Assembly (NCBI GenBank): GCA_964605655.1
Contig: CAZSDK010000010.1
Span: forward strand, 62,001 to 126,000
Source of the DNA: JAKLIX01 sp964605655
GTDB lineage: Bacteria > Bacteroidota > Bacteroidia > Bacteroidales > CAIXZF01
Direction of reading: 5' to 3'
Length of the DNA stretch: 64,000 nucleotides
Shown: piece by piece, positions 9,051-18,425 of the stretch
Layout of the letters: every line of letters begins with the position of its first letter
Position numbering within the stretch: position 1 is the stretch's first letter
Made by a program: the position numbers and the translations under genes
Notes under the pieces: generated by a model
Told to the model about the DNA's origin: nothing
The model's database searches: none
What the model saw: the letters and a program-made list of their open reading frames with translations, nothing else

Positions 9051-12000
9051 TATAAACATACTCTATCACCCAGGTGTAAACATCAACCGGGGCCATCTTT
9101 CCTTCGTACGTGCCATCCCAGCCTGTATTGAGATCATGAGTGGTGAAGATCAGTTCACCCCAGCGGTTGAAGATGTGCATGGTAAACTTCAGCTTTTCGG
9201 CACAGAAAGCATAAAAAATGTCGTTTGTCCCATCATGGTTGGGCGTAAAGGCATTAGGGACATAAACACCGGGATACCCGTAAACATAAGTGGTATCTGA
9301 AGCATCACAATAGAGGTTGCTCACCTCAACCCAGTATTTTCCTGTGTCGATAACAGTGATAAATTGATAAACGGACCCGGTTGACCAATGGTAGCTCATC
9401 AAGCCTGGCCCAGCGTCAAGATGTACCGTTTCACCAGGCTCCAGCCAGGAATATTCAGGAAGGTTGACTTCCGGGACCGGTAACAGGTGTACGGCCAGGG
9501 AGGAGGAGTCATGGCAGGCTTCATAGGTGACCGTCAGATAATAAGTGGTGGGTTGTAAGGGGAGGGTAATCAGGGTGGGACCTGTTATCCCGTTGCTCCA
9601 TTCATAGAGACAGGATCCTGATATACTTGCCGGAGTGACTGTGGCGGTGTATTCCACCGGATCACCGATACAGACGGTCTGGGGGGGCATGGGATCGATT
9701 TCCGGTCGGGTGAGGAATTGTACCCTGATGGAATCGATGCTGTAGCAGCCTGAATCACAGGAAACCGTCACTGAATAATAACCGGGAGAATTTGGATAAA
9801 AGAACAGAGGATTTCCCGTATATCCGTTGCTCCAGACATACGTCGGGGCGGTGCAGTTCACATCTTCAACTACACTCACCAGAAGGCTGTCGCCCGGACA
9901 AATAACGAAGTCAGTTTGATTAAACACAATGAGTGGACCCTTTCTCACTTCGACAAAAACGGAATCCGCCTTCGTACAGCCCATTAACTGCGAGATAAGG
10001 TAAAAATACCCGGATTGAATGGGATGGATGAGCAGGGAGTCGTTGGTTGAACCACCCGGCATCCAGGTGAAGGTGGTCTGCCCCGGGAAAAGGAGACTGG
10101 TAGCGGTCAGGAGCACAGGATCACCCTGACAAACAAAGGGTTGTGAGCTGTGGACCTCAATCTGGGGGTCGGGTTTCTGGATGACTGTTGAAGAATCTGA
10201 GTTGGAACATCCATTGGGATTGGTAACGGTAACGGTATAGGTCCCAGCTGCACCAACGATCAGCTCCTGAGTGGTTTGTCCGTTCGACCAATGGAATGAT
10301 GATCCCGGATTGCCGGCGTCAAGAATGACAGTCTCACCATTACAAAGGGAGGTATCCGGAATATCTACTACCGGGTATGGATGGATCGTAAGGAGAACGG
10401 TATCCACATCCATAGCACCACTGTCATCAATGGCTGAGAACTGAATCCAGAAGGTCCTGAAGATGTTGTCGTTAAAGCCCGTGGAGATTTGAAAGCCCGT
10501 TGAAGAGTACTGAATAAATACCTGGTTAGTGTCAGGAGTTGCGGTAATGAAATAATGGGAAAAGCTCACCTGTGCTAAAGGATGGTCGGGGTCATGAAAG
10601 ACCTGGTAATCTGTAAAGGACTGGTATACAGTGTCGTTCTGACACATTGAAACATCTGGCAGTTGTAAGAATGGGGGGTCATTGACCGGGATGACATGCA
10701 AGATGACATTCAGCGTATCATCGCAGAAAACATTGCCATTTATATTAAAGATGCGAAGCAGGTAGTGAAGGCTGTCGATGCCGTTATAATTTAGATTGGG
10801 GCTGTAGTACATGGGATTGCCCAGAGGACCTGTCGGGAAAGCCAATCCATGATAAGGGAAGCTCGCGAGTCCGACCAGGGTGACAGGTGAAAATCCTGGA
10901 GGGAAATCATTCTGAACGACGTCGATCAGCGTGTCGTGGTCTTCATACAGGTAGACGGTGTCGTCGGCACCGAACAAACCCATGTGGGTCATCATTAGGT
11001 TGTTCAGTTCATCCCATTCCGTGATCTCCTGATGAGGGTCTATCCAAACCCATACCGAATCGATGTCGTCCTGAACGGCAATGGTGACGGTCCAGTTGAA
11101 GGTGGCTCCGGGCGGGAAACTGTCGATGGTGGCAAAATATCCGAGGTAAACCCCGGTGGTTTTCGGGTCACCCTGGTACAGCCTGATCATCACATCGTTA
11201 AAAGAATGTTCAGACAAGGGATGATTACCGAAGTTCATGCTCAGGGTGATGCTGTCCTGTCCGTGATATCGGCATGGTGACGTAAAACTGCTGACAAACA
11301 GGTCATCATTGGAGATATTCAGGCAGGCATAATCGGCACAACTGATCACGGTGTCGTTATCATGAACACACATTACGATCAGCCCTACCATGAGGTTTCC
11401 TGTATTATTATAGGTAACGGACAGATAAGGGGAACCCGGTATAAGGGTATCATAAACGTTGTTCCCATCTATATCCCACCAGTAAAAAACATCCTGGCAA
11501 TTGGGAGGGATGTAGGATTCACTTCCGTCGAGAGTGATGGGTATAGTCGGGCTGGCGCTGTAACAAGGCATGAGGGAGTCAGGGATGGCTTTAGCGATGG
11601 GGGCAGGGATTACGGTAGGCTCACAGACCCATATTTCGATGCAATCGATATCGTAAAGGGGAGGAACATGATCATCCTCAACACGCAGACAGATGGTATG
11701 CTGGCCGGGAGTAGTGAATCCCGGGATGGTCGGATGCGGACCTGTGATGGTGGCATTTTGCCAGTTGAAGTTGGGCGGAGGATCAATGGCCCATTTGTAA
11801 TTAACAATATGGTGATAGGGGACTCCCATGTGGTAGGATAGCAATCCGCTGATACTGAAGGAAGAATCGAGTGGAAGACAGTTGTTGACAGGTGGAGGAA
11901 AGGTATCGCACTCAATGATGATGGACCCACACAAAGGAGGATCTATCACGGCCACGGGAGGAAGAAAAGTGACGCTTTTCAGCAGTATCAGGACAGCATG

Positions 12001-13581
12001 GGATGTGGCCAGTGACTTACATCCGAGGCAGCCATCGTCTTGCCAGGAACCATCACTGTTTTGTCCATAACAGTTGTTTATGTTCTTAAAGCTGCTCAGT
12101 GTACATATTCCGGGGGGAAGTTCATAGATCTGTTCCCCGGTAAGCCAGGCCACCATATCTTTATACCAGTCACGGACGCCGACATTTGGAACATCGACCA
12201 CATCCACATTATGGAGTGTTAACCCTTTCATGACCGCATACATGTGATAAAAGCTGCCAGGCCAGCTTGCTCCTCCAGACTCAATACACAGATCAGGTCC
12301 ACAATCCATATAATTATTTTCTATATATTGAATGGCTTGCTGGGTGATGGCGTTGGGAACTCCCGCCGGAAACAGGGCCGCGAAGATCAGGAAACCCCCG
12401 GTCTTGCCGGCATTAACCCTGTCGTATTTGTTGTTGTATCCGCAACCTCCGTTGGTGTACATAAGTTTGTCAAGATAGGCGTATGCCGTGTTTTCGAGCA
12501 CCCACACCGGTGACTGAATGCCCCACCGGTCGAGGGCAGCCTTCATGACCAGCACCGGCCACTGTTCGGTAGAGCCATCGTACATCTCGGCATTCTCAGT
12601 GAGGTAATACCTCCAGGCTCCCCTTTGGAGGGAATCGCCCTGGTACCAAGCGATGAGATCGATGGCGTCTTTCATCATATCGTAATAGGACCATCCTGCC
12701 AGCGGTCCGTCTTCGATGATGGAGGTGGCTGCTTCAGCGGCATTGGCTCTCGACATACTCACTGCCATGAGTCCCAAACTGCTGGCATAGGTGATCCCCC
12801 CTGCATTATTGTAAAGGTAACAACCTTTGTTCAACCCTGCAGATCCCGAAGTGCCGCCTCCCTGGAAGTTGTCACACGGAGGTATTCCATGGGCACCGTC
12901 AGGATGGTCATAGATGGTCAGTTGGCCGCTGTATTTGGTCAGAACATAATGGAGCCCTTTCTTTACCAGTTCAGCATAAGGATCGATATAAAAGTCATTA
13001 AGATCGAGATGCCCGGCCTCTTCATAAGCCATCACCGAGGTGGCCGTGGAAGCATAACTGTACTGAACGGACTGCAGATCACAATTCCAAAAAATGTTCT
13101 TGGGGTCCTGCAGGTCATTCAGAGCATGTTTAAATAAATAGAGCAAGGCTCTTTCAACCCTCATGGCTACGAGGATAGGAGGGATGGGATTGTCATAGAC
13201 CATGATTGTCGACTCACTAGTGCCCGTATTGCCAAGGCTGTCAGTCACTTCCATCCGCACGGTCCGCAGGCCCAACTGCTGAAAGGTGTACCAGTGACCG
13301 GCATAATGATGATAAGCATAAGCCTGGGGATTGGTGATGGTGTCATCAATGGGAACCGGGACCCCGTCGACAGAGAGGTGGTAGGTATAGGGTGGTTTTC
13401 CCCCGAAGGCACTCCCCCAGATGATAATAGGCTGGCACAGGACAGCCAGTCCTTCTCTTTCATTGATACTGTATGAAGGCATGGTGTTCACCCTCAGGGG
13501 CGTCGTTTGAGCCAATACAAACGACGCTGAGGCAAAGGTCAGCAACAGGCTAATAAAAATCCATTTGGAAATCTGGTTCAT
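8983..13581 (-). CDS. Large T9SS type B surface protein with toroid-like, PKD-like and Ig-like domains
   Basis: A 1532-residue secreted protein. Residues 1-25 are a signal peptide ending in LAQ. Residues ~125-530 are helical with aromatic repeats (WPVLVMKAALDRWG, GGASWPGSFYHMYAVMKG, WLTGEQIYELP) that resemble an alpha/alpha toroid such as the prenyltransferase or squalene-cyclase fold. PKD-like segments follow, then a CARDB-like domain, a cadherin-like stretch (LIDVVQNDFPPG) and several Ig-like repeats. The last ~90 residues are the gliding-motility-associated C-terminal domain (YVPNAFTPNHDGTNDIF, FNRWGELIF, GWDGTYEGK) used by T9SS type B cargo. ATG 13581 is preferred over 13608 because the signal peptide begins there. 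Function is unknown; toroid domains can be enzymes or binding modules. Confidence 0.88.
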   Translation of the reverse strand: MNQISKWIFISLLLTFASASFVLAQTTPLRVNTMPSYSINEREGLAVLCQPIIIWGSAFGGKPPYTYHLSVDGVPVPIDDTITNPQAYAYHHYAGHWYTFQQLGLRTVRMEVTDSLGNTGTSESTIMVYDNPIPPILVAMRVERALLYLFKHALNDLQDPKNIFWNCDLQSVQYSYASTATSVMAYEEAGHLDLNDFYIDPYAELVKKGLHYVLTKYSGQLTIYDHPDGAHGIPPCDNFQGGGTSGSAGLNKGCYLYNNAGGITYASSLGLMAVSMSRANAAEAATSIIEDGPLAGWSYYDMMKDAIDLIAWYQGDSLQRGAWRYYLTENAEMYDGSTEQWPVLVMKAALDRWGIQSPVWVLENTAYAYLDKLMYTNGGCGYNNKYDRVNAGKTGGFLIFAALFPAGVPNAITQQAIQYIENNYMDCGPDLCIESGGASWPGSFYHMYAVMKGLTLHNVDVVDVPNVGVRDWYKDMVAWLTGEQIYELPPGICTLSSFKNINNCYGQNSDGSWQDDGCLGCKSLATSHAVLILLKSVTFLPPVAVIDPPLCGSIIIECDTFPPPVNNCLPLDSSFSISGLLSYHMGVPYHHIVNYKWAIDPPPNFNWQNATITGPHPTIPGFTTPGQHTICLRVEDDHVPPLYDIDCIEIWVCEPTVIPAPIAKAIPDSLMPCYSASPTIPITLDGSESYIPPNCQDVFYWWDIDGNNVYDTLIPGSPYLSVTYNNTGNLMVGLIVMCVHDNDTVISCADYACLNISNDDLFVSSFTSPCRYHGQDSITLSMNFGNHPLSEHSFNDVMIRLYQGDPKTTGVYLGYFATIDSFPPGATFNWTVTIAVQDDIDSVWVWIDPHQEITEWDELNNLMMTHMGLFGADDTVYLYEDHDTLIDVVQNDFPPGFSPVTLVGLASFPYHGLAFPTGPLGNPMYYSPNLNYNGIDSLHYLLRIFNINGNVFCDDTLNVILHVIPVNDPPFLQLPDVSMCQNDTVYQSFTDYQVFHDPDHPLAQVSFSHYFITATPDTNQVFIQYSSTGFQISTGFNDNIFRTFWIQFSAIDDSGAMDVDTVLLTIHPYPVVDIPDTSLCNGETVILDAGNPGSSFHWSNGQTTQELIVGAAGTYTVTVTNPNGCSNSDSSTVIQKPDPQIEVHSSQPFVCQGDPVLLTATSLLFPGQTTFTWMPGGSTNDSLLIHPIQSGYFYLISQLMGCTKADSVFVEVRKGPLIVFNQTDFVICPGDSLLVSVVEDVNCTAPTYVWSNGYTGNPLFFYPNSPGYYSVTVSCDSGCYSIDSIRVQFLTRPEIDPMPPQTVCIGDPVEYTATVTPASISGSCLYEWSNGITGPTLITLPLQPTTYYLTVTYEACHDSSSLAVHLLPVPEVNLPEYSWLEPGETVHLDAGPGLMSYHWSTGSVYQFITVIDTGKYWVEVSNLYCDASDTTYVYGYPGVYVPNAFTPNHDGTNDIFYAFCAEKLKFTMHIFNRWGELIFTTHDLNTGWDGTYEGKMAPVDVYTWVIEYVYTTPGPYYLQKDGKKTGMVVLVR

Positions 13582-13722
13582 TCCAAAACAGGGAAAAATT
13601 TGCCTCAAACAGTTCGCTCTGTTAAAAGTAATAATAGATTATTTTACCATTACGGCAACGATTGAATATTGTTTCGTAATGCGAATGATTCCCAATTCTG
13701 GAATTTTCAGGAAACTACGCTG

Positions 13723-15243
13723 CTACCGAATGGATTTAAGGTGGAGGTAGGCATGTGGGATCGCCTCCACCAGGTCACCAGCATTCAGGGCTTCTTCACC
13801 CAGGCTGTCAGCAGCCAGGTCGCCAGCCAGACCGTGAAGATAAGTGCCAATCAGGCATACCTGAAGGGGAGAATATCCTTGCGCCGCCAGGCCAAGGAGG
13901 ATTCCTGTCAGTACATCTCCGCTTCCGGCCGTAGCCATCCCGGGGTTTCCTGAGGAATTGAAAAAGCAGCGTCCATCAGGTGTTGTGATACTGGAAAAAG
14001 CCCCTTTCAGGATAATATAAACCTGGTATTTCCGGGAGATCTCAAGTTGTAATGACAGTCTTTCCTTACTGTCATAAACTTTATGCGATATCCTTTCGAA
14101 TTCTTTAACATGAGGTGTCAGGATGGTGTTGGCAGGCAGGAAGGGCAGCCATGTCTTGTTGATTCCAAGGATATTGAGGGCATCCGCATCGAGGATCAAT
14201 GGATTGCGGTAGTTCTGGATCAAGAGTTTAAGGCAGGTGGCCGTCTGGTCGTGCGTCCCGATGCCCGGTCCCATGGCAATGGCATTATAGGCTGAAAGAT
14301 CGGGCAGGAGGCTGCAATGTTCTGCATGGGGATCGATGCTGGTCATCCCTTCGGGGACGGCTGTTTGGAGAATTCCGTACCCCAGGGTTGGAATATGCGT
14401 GGTGACGAGGCCTATTCCGGTTCGCAGTGCTGCCCGGGTTCCTAAGATGGCTGCTCCCATTTTTCCGTAGCTGCCTGAGACAAGAAACCCATGTCCGAAA
14501 TGTCCCTTATGGGCAAATTTCTGCCTGTAATGAATGGCCGGTGCCACATCCGTGTCTTCGATAAGATAATGGTTGCTTTCAGATTGACGAATGGCTTCAG
14601 GGTGGAGACCGATAGGGATGAGGGTCCAGTTTCCGATATACCTTTCGTTCTCGGAAAACATGAATCCCAGGCGGGGCACCTCGAATGTAAGGGTATGCGT
14701 GGCATGCACCACGGCGGAGGGATCGGATGTACCAGCTTGTTCACAGTTCAAGCCGGAGGGCATATCTATCGAAAGAATGAAGGCACCCGATGGGTTGATC
14801 TTCATGATCACCTCTTTAAGCAAGCCTTCTGCCGGTTTGGTGATCCCAGATCCCAGCATGGCGTCCAGCACCAGGTCACCGGGCTGTATCTCAGGCAAGT
14901 CCTCTGCCTTATTAACAGGTATAATGTTGGCGAGGTTTTGCTGACGCAAGCGTTCCAGGTTGATTTTAAAATCATCGGATTCATGCGATGCATGCCGGAC
15001 CGGCATGACGGTAACATTCCAACCATCGGCAGCCATCCGGCGTGCAATGACCAGTCCGTCTCCACCGTTATTGCCCATTCCGCAGATGACTTTGGCATGA
15101 CGGTATTCTGATGCATGTTCCCTGATCCAGGTGTAGCAGGCGGTAGCTGCTCTCTCCATAAGGTCCGTCGACGAAACAGGTTCCTGCTCTATGGTGTACT
15201 GATCTGCCTGGCGGATCTGGCTGAGGGAAAGGATCTTTTTCAT
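13723..15243 (-). CDS. nnrD: Bifunctional NAD(P)H-hydrate repair enzyme (epimerase/dehydratase)
   Basis: A 506-residue fusion that repairs hydrated NAD(P)H. The N-terminal ~215 residues are the NAD(P)HX epimerase (YjeF_N), with CGMGNNGGDGLVIARR and ADLVLDAMLGSG-like motifs. The C-terminal ~280 residues are the ADP/ATP-dependent dehydratase with a ribokinase-like fold, with AMGPGIG, LDADALN, LTPHVKEFER and the catalytic GMATAGSGDVLTG motif. The length is right for the fused bacterial enzyme. The gene stands alone between the T9SS protein and the divergent hydE. The identification is secure; some sources use nnr for the fusion. Confidence 0.95.
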   Translation of the reverse strand: MKKILSLSQIRQADQYTIEQEPVSSTDLMERAATACYTWIREHASEYRHAKVICGMGNNGGDGLVIARRMAADGWNVTVMPVRHASHESDDFKINLERLRQQNLANIIPVNKAEDLPEIQPGDLVLDAMLGSGITKPAEGLLKEVIMKINPSGAFILSIDMPSGLNCEQAGTSDPSAVVHATHTLTFEVPRLGFMFSENERYIGNWTLIPIGLHPEAIRQSESNHYLIEDTDVAPAIHYRQKFAHKGHFGHGFLVSGSYGKMGAAILGTRAALRTGIGLVTTHIPTLGYGILQTAVPEGMTSIDPHAEHCSLLPDLSAYNAIAMGPGIGTHDQTATCLKLLIQNYRNPLILDADALNILGINKTWLPFLPANTILTPHVKEFERISHKVYDSKERLSLQLEISRKYQVYIILKGAFSSITTPDGRCFFNSSGNPGMATAGSGDVLTGILLGLAAQGYSPLQVCLIGTYLHGLAGDLAADSLGEEALNAGDLVEAIPHAYLHLKSIR

Positions 15244-15295
15244 TGAAGTCGGTCGGTTAATGATAGGCTCTTACTACCGCATGGCGGGAATATCT

Positions 15296-15303
15296 TACCT
15301 TTG
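15296..15303 (+). promoter_or_regulatory. -7 element upstream of hydE
   Basis: TACCTTTG matches TANNTTTG exactly and sits 32 bases before the hydE ATG. A convincing -33 element is not seen. Confidence 0.45.
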
Positions 15304-15335
15304 TCACTGCTAAGATACCGAAAAGTATTGGTTGT

Positions 15336-16421
15336 ATGGCCGGAATTATAAAACTGCTCGAACAGGAATCATACTCTAAAGATGACCTGATCAGGTTATT
15401 AGGTGCCGAAGGAGAGGACCTGCAGGCGCTTTTTGACAAAGCTGCTGAAGTAAAGCGTAAGGAAGTCGGTAACAAAGTGTATTACAGGGGTTTGATCGAG
15501 TTTTCCAACCGCTGTCAAAAGAACTGTTTTTACTGCGGGGTCAGGTCAGGTAACCGTGAAGTAGTCAGATATGAACTGACAGACGAGGAAGTGATAGAAG
15601 CTGCCCGTTTTGCCCACCAGCAGCAGTTTGCCTCCATAGTGATCCAGTCGGGTGAAAGAAGCTCCGCCAGGTTTAGCTCCCGGATTGAAAAACTGCTCCA
15701 ACGGATTCACCAGGAGACCCATGACGAACTTCATATCACCCTTTCCCTGGGCGAACAATCTGAAGATACATACCAAAGGTGGTATGAGGCCGGAGCACAC
15801 CGTTATCTGCTCAGGATAGAGGTTTCCAACCCTGAACTTTATGCCAGACTTCATCCGGCCAATAGTCAACATGATTATTACCGGCGACTGAATGCACTAT
15901 TGACATTAAAGAAGTTTGGTTACCAGGTGGGTACAGGTGTGATGATCGGGTTACCCTTTCAAACCCGCGGTGATCTGGCCGATGACCTGATCTTCCTGAA
16001 GGAATTTGATATTGATATGGCGGGTATGGGCCCCTACATCGAGCACCACGGCACTCCGCTCTATGCCTACCGCGAGCAGTTATTACCCAAAACGGAGAGG
16101 TTTGAGCTGTCGCTCAAAATGGTGGCGCTGCTGCGTATCATGATGAAAAACATCAACATAGCCGCCACCACTGCCATGCAGACCCTGGATCCCAGCGGAA
16201 GAGAAAAAGCCATACAGGTGGGAGCCAATGTGATCATGCCGAACCTCACCCCGGTGAAATACAGGGAAAACTACCTTCTTTATGAAGACAAACCTTGTCT
16301 TACGGAAGACGCCGAGGCCTGCATGGGATGCCTGGAAACAAGGATTCGGCTGGCCGGAGGCGAGATTGGTTATGGAGAATGGGGCGATTCCAGGCATTAC
16401 AAGGCCAGGGAAAGTCAGTAA
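15336..16421 (+). CDS. hydE: [FeFe] hydrogenase maturation radical SAM protein HydE
   Basis: A 361-residue radical SAM enzyme. The cluster-binding motif CQKNCFYCGVR (C-x3-C-x2-C) lies near residues 60-70. The HydE/BioB-like features SGE, LSLGEQSEDTYQRWYEAGAHRY, the GVMIGLPFQT motif and the MGPYIEHHGTPL segment follow. The C-terminal MGC and GGEIGYGEWGDS are typical of HydE. With HydG and HydF it builds the H-cluster of [FeFe] hydrogenase. No hydrogenase, hydF or hydG is visible here, so they would be elsewhere in the genome. PylB and MqnC relatives are alternatives, but the motif set fits HydE best. rlmD begins 44 bases downstream. Confidence 0.85.
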   Translation: MAGIIKLLEQESYSKDDLIRLLGAEGEDLQALFDKAAEVKRKEVGNKVYYRGLIEFSNRCQKNCFYCGVRSGNREVVRYELTDEEVIEAARFAHQQQFASIVIQSGERSSARFSSRIEKLLQRIHQETHDELHITLSLGEQSEDTYQRWYEAGAHRYLLRIEVSNPELYARLHPANSQHDYYRRLNALLTLKKFGYQVGTGVMIGLPFQTRGDLADDLIFLKEFDIDMAGMGPYIEHHGTPLYAYREQLLPKTERFELSLKMVALLRIMMKNINIAATTAMQTLDPSGREKAIQVGANVIMPNLTPVKYRENYLLYEDKPCLTEDAEACMGCLETRIRLAGGEIGYGEWGDSRHYKARESQ

Positions 16422-16465
16422 GCTGAAGAGAGAAAACGATTTTTTAGGTTCGATGTACGATTCCG

Positions 16466-17869
16466 ATGGGTAAACGATTTAAACCACTACCATTGCTTGA
16501 AAAAGTCCGGATCATAGATGCTGGGTCAGAGGGGAAAGCTATTGCCAGGGTGGGGGACCTTGTCGTTTTCGTGCCTTTTGTGGTCCCCGGCGACGTGGTG
16601 GATATCCAGGTAATAAAGAAGAAGAAGTCTTTCCTTGAGGGAAAGGCAGTTGCCTTTCATGAATATTCAGCTCAACGGGTGGACCCATTCTGCGAGCATT
16701 TTGGTTTATGTGGAGGATGCCGCTGGCAGAACATGAATTACGAGGACCAGCTGTTTTATAAGCAAAAGCAAATAGCCGATGCTTATAATAGAATAGGGAA
16801 ACTGGACTATCCGGAGATACAGCCCATTCGTCCCTCGTCCCTGACGGTCCAATACAGGAACAAGCTTGAGTACACCTTTTCGGGAAGACGATGGCTGAGC
16901 CAGGAAGTTCACGAAGAAAATCCTGATTTCAGGGGACTGGGCTTTCATCTGCCTTTATTGTTCGACCGCATCGTGGATATCAGGGAATGCCATCTGCAGG
17001 AGACGTTGACAAACGATATCAGGATGAAAGCCAGGGAGTTGAGTCTTGGGACGGGCCTGCCCTTCTATGATGCCCGCAGAAATACCGGATTTTTTCGGTC
17101 TCTCTTTGTGCGTAACAGTAACCAGGGTGACTGGATGGTGATCCTCGTGGTTGCCGAAGACCGGCCGGAGATCGTCCATACATTCCTCGATCGCCTGGGA
17201 GAGGATGTGCCTGGGATCAACTCCCTGATGTATGTGATCAACCCCAAACAGAACGACAGCATCTCTGATCTTGAAGTTGTTTTGTACAAAGGAAAGGGGT
17301 ACCTCGAAGAAAAGATGGAAGACCTGACCTTTAAGGTGGGCCCGACCAGCTTTTTCCAGGTCAACACGGCACAGGCATTATCGATGTATCAGGTGACCAG
17401 GGATTGGCTTGGTTTCAGCGGGAAGGAGTTGGTCTATGACTTATATTCAGGTGCCGGCACGATCTCCGCCTTCGTGGCCCGGCAGGCCTCCAAGGTGGTT
17501 GGCATTGAATATGTGGACCAGGCTGTTGAGGATGCCAGGACCAACAGCATCCTCAATGACATCAAGAATACGACTTTTGTGTCAGGGGATCTGGCAAAGG
17601 TGCTGTCGGAGGACTTTGTACTTGAACATGGTAAACCAGATGTACTGATAACAGATCCTCCTCGTTCGGGAATGCACGAAAAAGTTATTAATCAGATTAT
17701 CAGGATGTTGCCTGAAAAACTGGCCTATATCAGCTGCAATCCTGCCACACAGGCCAGGGACCTTGCCCTATTGAAAGATTATTATACCATTGATCTGGTT
17801 CAGCCTTTTGACATGTTCCCGCACACCCATCATGTCGAATGTGTGACCGGTCTAAAGAGGAGAAGCTGA
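16466..17869 (+). CDS. rlmD: 23S rRNA (uracil-5-)-methyltransferase, RlmD/RumA family
   Basis: A 467-residue SAM-dependent rRNA methyltransferase. An N-terminal TRAM domain (residues ~1-65) is followed by the [4Fe-4S] ligands in CEHFGLCGGC and a further Cys in DIRECHLQ. The Rossmann domain has VYDLYSGAGTIS, and the catalytic region has TDPPRSGMHEKV and YISCNPATQARDL with the nucleophilic Cys. Bacteroidota often carry more than one member, so the exact target uridine is not certain. Its stop overlaps that of convergent aroK by 18 bases. Confidence 0.93.
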   Translation: MGKRFKPLPLLEKVRIIDAGSEGKAIARVGDLVVFVPFVVPGDVVDIQVIKKKKSFLEGKAVAFHEYSAQRVDPFCEHFGLCGGCRWQNMNYEDQLFYKQKQIADAYNRIGKLDYPEIQPIRPSSLTVQYRNKLEYTFSGRRWLSQEVHEENPDFRGLGFHLPLLFDRIVDIRECHLQETLTNDIRMKARELSLGTGLPFYDARRNTGFFRSLFVRNSNQGDWMVILVVAEDRPEIVHTFLDRLGEDVPGINSLMYVINPKQNDSISDLEVVLYKGKGYLEEKMEDLTFKVGPTSFFQVNTAQALSMYQVTRDWLGFSGKELVYDLYSGAGTISAFVARQASKVVGIEYVDQAVEDARTNSILNDIKNTTFVSGDLAKVLSEDFVLEHGKPDVLITDPPRSGMHEKVINQIIRMLPEKLAYISCNPATQARDLALLKDYYTIDLVQPFDMFPHTHHVECVTGLKRRS

Positions 17870-18415
17870 GAGGTTCGTATCAGAAGATCTTCCGGATGCT
17901 GGTTTTGCTTCCCATTCATTGATCAGTGTGAAAAGGGTATCGACATCTGTATTTATTTGATCTACAGAAAGATGTGCTTTGAGATAAAACTTCTCTCTGG
18001 TTTCCAGAAGTTCCATTATCCTGGATTGAAAATCATCCTGCCCGAATTCCTGGAGCATGGGTCTGGGTTTTCGGCTGGACCTCAAGCGGTTGGCTATCGC
18101 TTTTCCAGGTAATTGCAAGTACACAGAAATCCCATTCTTATTGATAAAATCCATGTTATCGAAAAAGCAGGGCGTACCACCTCCCGTCGAGATGATGGCA
18201 TTTTCGAAGGAAGCAGTGGACCAGAGCAGTTTCTGTTCGAACTTACGAAATTCTTTTTCTCCAAATTTCTTAAAGAAATCCCAAATGGTATAGTGATACT
18301 TTTCCTCAAACATTTCATCGAGATCGTAAAAGGGCAGTCCCATCTTTTTCGACAACTTTTTACCTGTTATTGACTTGCCGCTGCCCATGAAACCGATGAG
18401 ATATATTTTAGTCAA
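17852..18415 (-). CDS. aroK: Shikimate kinase (TTG start)
   Basis: A 187-residue P-loop kinase that phosphorylates shikimate in chorismate synthesis. The Walker A motif GFMGSGKSITGKKL begins about residue 8. DLDEMFE holds the shikimate-binding acid, STGGGTPCF the GGG motif, and RLRSSRKPRPML the lid. The frame is open further upstream, but those codons are antisense-free overlap with the 3' end of the OmpA gene. The TTG at 18415 lies 10 bases after that gene's stop (18426) and puts the P-loop at the normal distance from the N-terminus. It is probably cotranscribed with the upstream OmpA and TPR genes. Confidence 0.93.
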   Translation of the reverse strand: MTKIYLIGFMGSGKSITGKKLSKKMGLPFYDLDEMFEEKYHYTIWDFFKKFGEKEFRKFEQKLLWSTASFENAIISTGGGTPCFFDNMDFINKNGISVYLQLPGKAIANRLRSSRKPRPMLQEFGQDDFQSRIMELLETREKFYLKAHLSVDQINTDVDTLFTLINEWEAKPASGRSSDTNLSASPL

Positions 18416-18425
18416 ATTCGTGGAT

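Noticed and set aside
12625..13137. 170-codon plus-strand ORF
   Set aside because: Antisense to the toroid-like domain of the T9SS protein, with no family features.
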